From NCBI GenBank assembly GCA_021811235.1, contig JAJZPG010000003.1, forward strand, positions 67,192-131,191: a stretch of DNA of 64,000 nt. The letters run 5' to 3'. The stretch comes from Pseudomonadota bacterium (GTDB lineage: Bacteria > Pseudomonadota > Gammaproteobacteria > Burkholderiales > Thiobacillaceae). A model generated the notes under the pieces. It was given only the letters and a program-made list of their open reading frames with translations. It was not told the DNA's origin and did no database searches. Position numbers and translations under genes: made by a program. Positions 63,124-64,000 of this stretch are shown here, one piece after another; position 1 is the stretch's first letter; the number at the start of each line of letters is the position of its first letter.

Positions 63124-64000
63124 TCAGTGAGCAGCGGGCTTGAACAGCTTGGACTTGTCGACCAGATCCACGTGGGCGCGCTTGAAGCAGTTCCACTGTT
63201 TGGAGTTCTTGTCGTACACCGAGTTCACGAAGCAGTGCCAGTTCTCCTCGTCGACGAAGTTCTTGTCGGCGCGGTAGTAGAAGCCGGGGTAACGGCTTTC
63301 CTGACGGAACTGGATGTGCTTCATGTGGGCTTCCGCCGTGAGGATACGGTGGTAGTTCTCCCAGGCGCGGAGCAGTTCGTGCAGATCCTTCGCACGCATC
63401 TTCTCGGCGTCTTCCTTCAGCATGTTGAGCTTGTCCTCGGCCACCGCCAGCATCTTGTCGTTGGTGGTGTAGTAGGTCGCGACACCGGCAACGTACTCGT
63501 CCATGATCTTCTGCAGGCGGAACTGCAGCATCTTGGGCGTGATGTAGTTGGGGTTGACGTCGATCGCCGTGGTGTAGTCCTTGAACTCGAGGAAGGTACG
63601 CACCGGCTTGTAGATCTCTTCCACCAGCTGCTCGACCGGGGTGTCGAGCTCGGGCTTCAGGTCCTTGTTGTCGATGCAGTACTTGACCATGGACTTGGCG
63701 CACATGCGGCCTTCGGCGTGCGAGCCGGAGGAGAACTTGTGGCCGGAGGCGCCCACGCCGTCGCCGGCGGTGAACAGGCCCTTGACCGTGGTCATCGAGC
63801 GGTAGCCCCAGCTCCAGCCCTTGGGCAGGTGGGCCGGGATCTTGTCCTTGTCGGCGTGGGTTTCGTCGGTCGGCGCGCCCAGATCGGTCGGACCCGACAC
63901 CCAGATGCCGCAGCAGCCGGAGTGCGAGCCGAGCAGGTAGGGCTCGGTCGGCATCAGTTCGGAGTTCTTCTTCTCCGGCTCGATGTTCTCGCCCACCCAG
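63124..64000 (-). CDS. aprA: Adenylylsulfate reductase subunit alpha, C-terminal part (partial)
   Basis: The frame runs off the right edge of the window; 291 codons including the stop are visible. The segment LGSHSGCCGIWVSGPTDLGAPTDETHADKDKIPAHLPKGWSWGYRSMTTVKGLFTAGDGVGASGHKFSSGSHAEGRMCAKSMVKY is highly typical of AprA near the FAD-binding end. AENYHRI-like WENYHRILTAEAHMKHI and FRQESRYPGFYYRADKNFVDEENWHCFVNS follow. The enzyme with AprB oxidises sulfite to APS in sulfur oxidisers, or works in reverse in sulfate reducers. With cbbQO it points to sulfur-oxidising autotrophy. Confidence 0.96.
   Translation of the reverse strand, partial: WVGENIEPEKKNSELMPTEPYLLGSHSGCCGIWVSGPTDLGAPTDETHADKDKIPAHLPKGWSWGYRSMTTVKGLFTAGDGVGASGHKFSSGSHAEGRMCAKSMVKYCIDNKDLKPELDTPVEQLVEEIYKPVRTFLEFKDYTTAIDVNPNYITPKMLQFRLQKIMDEYVAGVATYYTTNDKMLAVAEDKLNMLKEDAEKMRAKDLHELLRAWENYHRILTAEAHMKHIQFRQESRYPGFYYRADKNFVDEENWHCFVNSVYDKNSKQWNCFKRAHVDLVDKSKLFKPAAH

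Overview
The window is a stretch of high-GC betaproteobacterial chromosome, most likely from a sulfur-oxidising autotroph of the Thiobacillus type. This rests on the end of an APS reductase alpha gene (aprA), a Rubisco-activase pair (cbbQ-cbbO), an EarP/EF-P pair with arginine at EF-P position 32, and E. coli-like gene order at several places (bamD/rluD, surE-pcm-nlpD-rpoS, icd/rluE-nudJ-mnmA, ispB/rplU-rpmA-obgE). The genus is an inference from gene content, since no rRNA gene is present.

Layout. 1-3.5 kb: the end of sucC, sucD, a small AT-rich unknown gene, nadE and the P-II gene glnB. 3.5-7.5 kb: an accessory island. It holds five promoterless integron gene cassettes, four complete attC sites and no integrase. 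It is followed by a truncated IS110/IS1111-type transposase gene and a broken csaA. 7.5-9.5 kb: a BNR beta-propeller gene paired with a MoaD/ThiS-like gene, then a palindromic repeat element. 9.5-18 kb: bamD, rluD, pgeF, a TMEM175-like channel, a globin, a periplasmic DNA ligase, an acetyltransferase, nadC and clpB. 18-19.6 kb: a short stretch with an acetyltransferase, an unknown membrane protein and an orphan antitoxin-like gene. 19.7-29.4 kb: tamA-tamB, surE-pcm-nlpD-rpoS and a GMP/IMP nucleotidase. 29.6-36.3 kb: a DUF498 protein, alaA-hom-thrC, a UDG-family gene, a GST and msrA. 36.4-40.5 kb: a methyltransferase divergent from a DJ-1/AraC regulator, then a DUF4411/ImmA-IrrE toxin-antitoxin-like pair. 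40.6-51.7 kb: glnS, mnmA, nudJ, rluE, icd, a cold-shock gene, earP, efp and dnaE. 51.7-58.3 kb: a candidate small RNA, acyP, metG, a DUF924 gene, a CDGSH gene, tRNA-Pro(CGG), ispB, rplU, rpmA and obgE. 58.3-64 kb: a small unknown gene, cbbO, cbbQ, a DUF4124 gene, a YkgJ-family gene and the 3' end of aprA.

Most of the window is housekeeping: TCA cycle (sucCD, icd), NAD synthesis (nadC, nadE), envelope assembly (bamD, tamAB, nlpD), translation (efp/earP, glnS, metG, mnmA, rplU, rpmA), threonine synthesis (hom, thrC) and stress control (rpoS, clpB, surE, pcm, msrA). The most unusual parts are the attC cassette array with its insertion-sequence remnant, a candidate small RNA with an anti-Shine-Dalgarno loop between dnaE and acyP, the BNR-propeller/MoaD-like pair, and a cbbQO pair placed near aprA rather than beside Rubisco genes.
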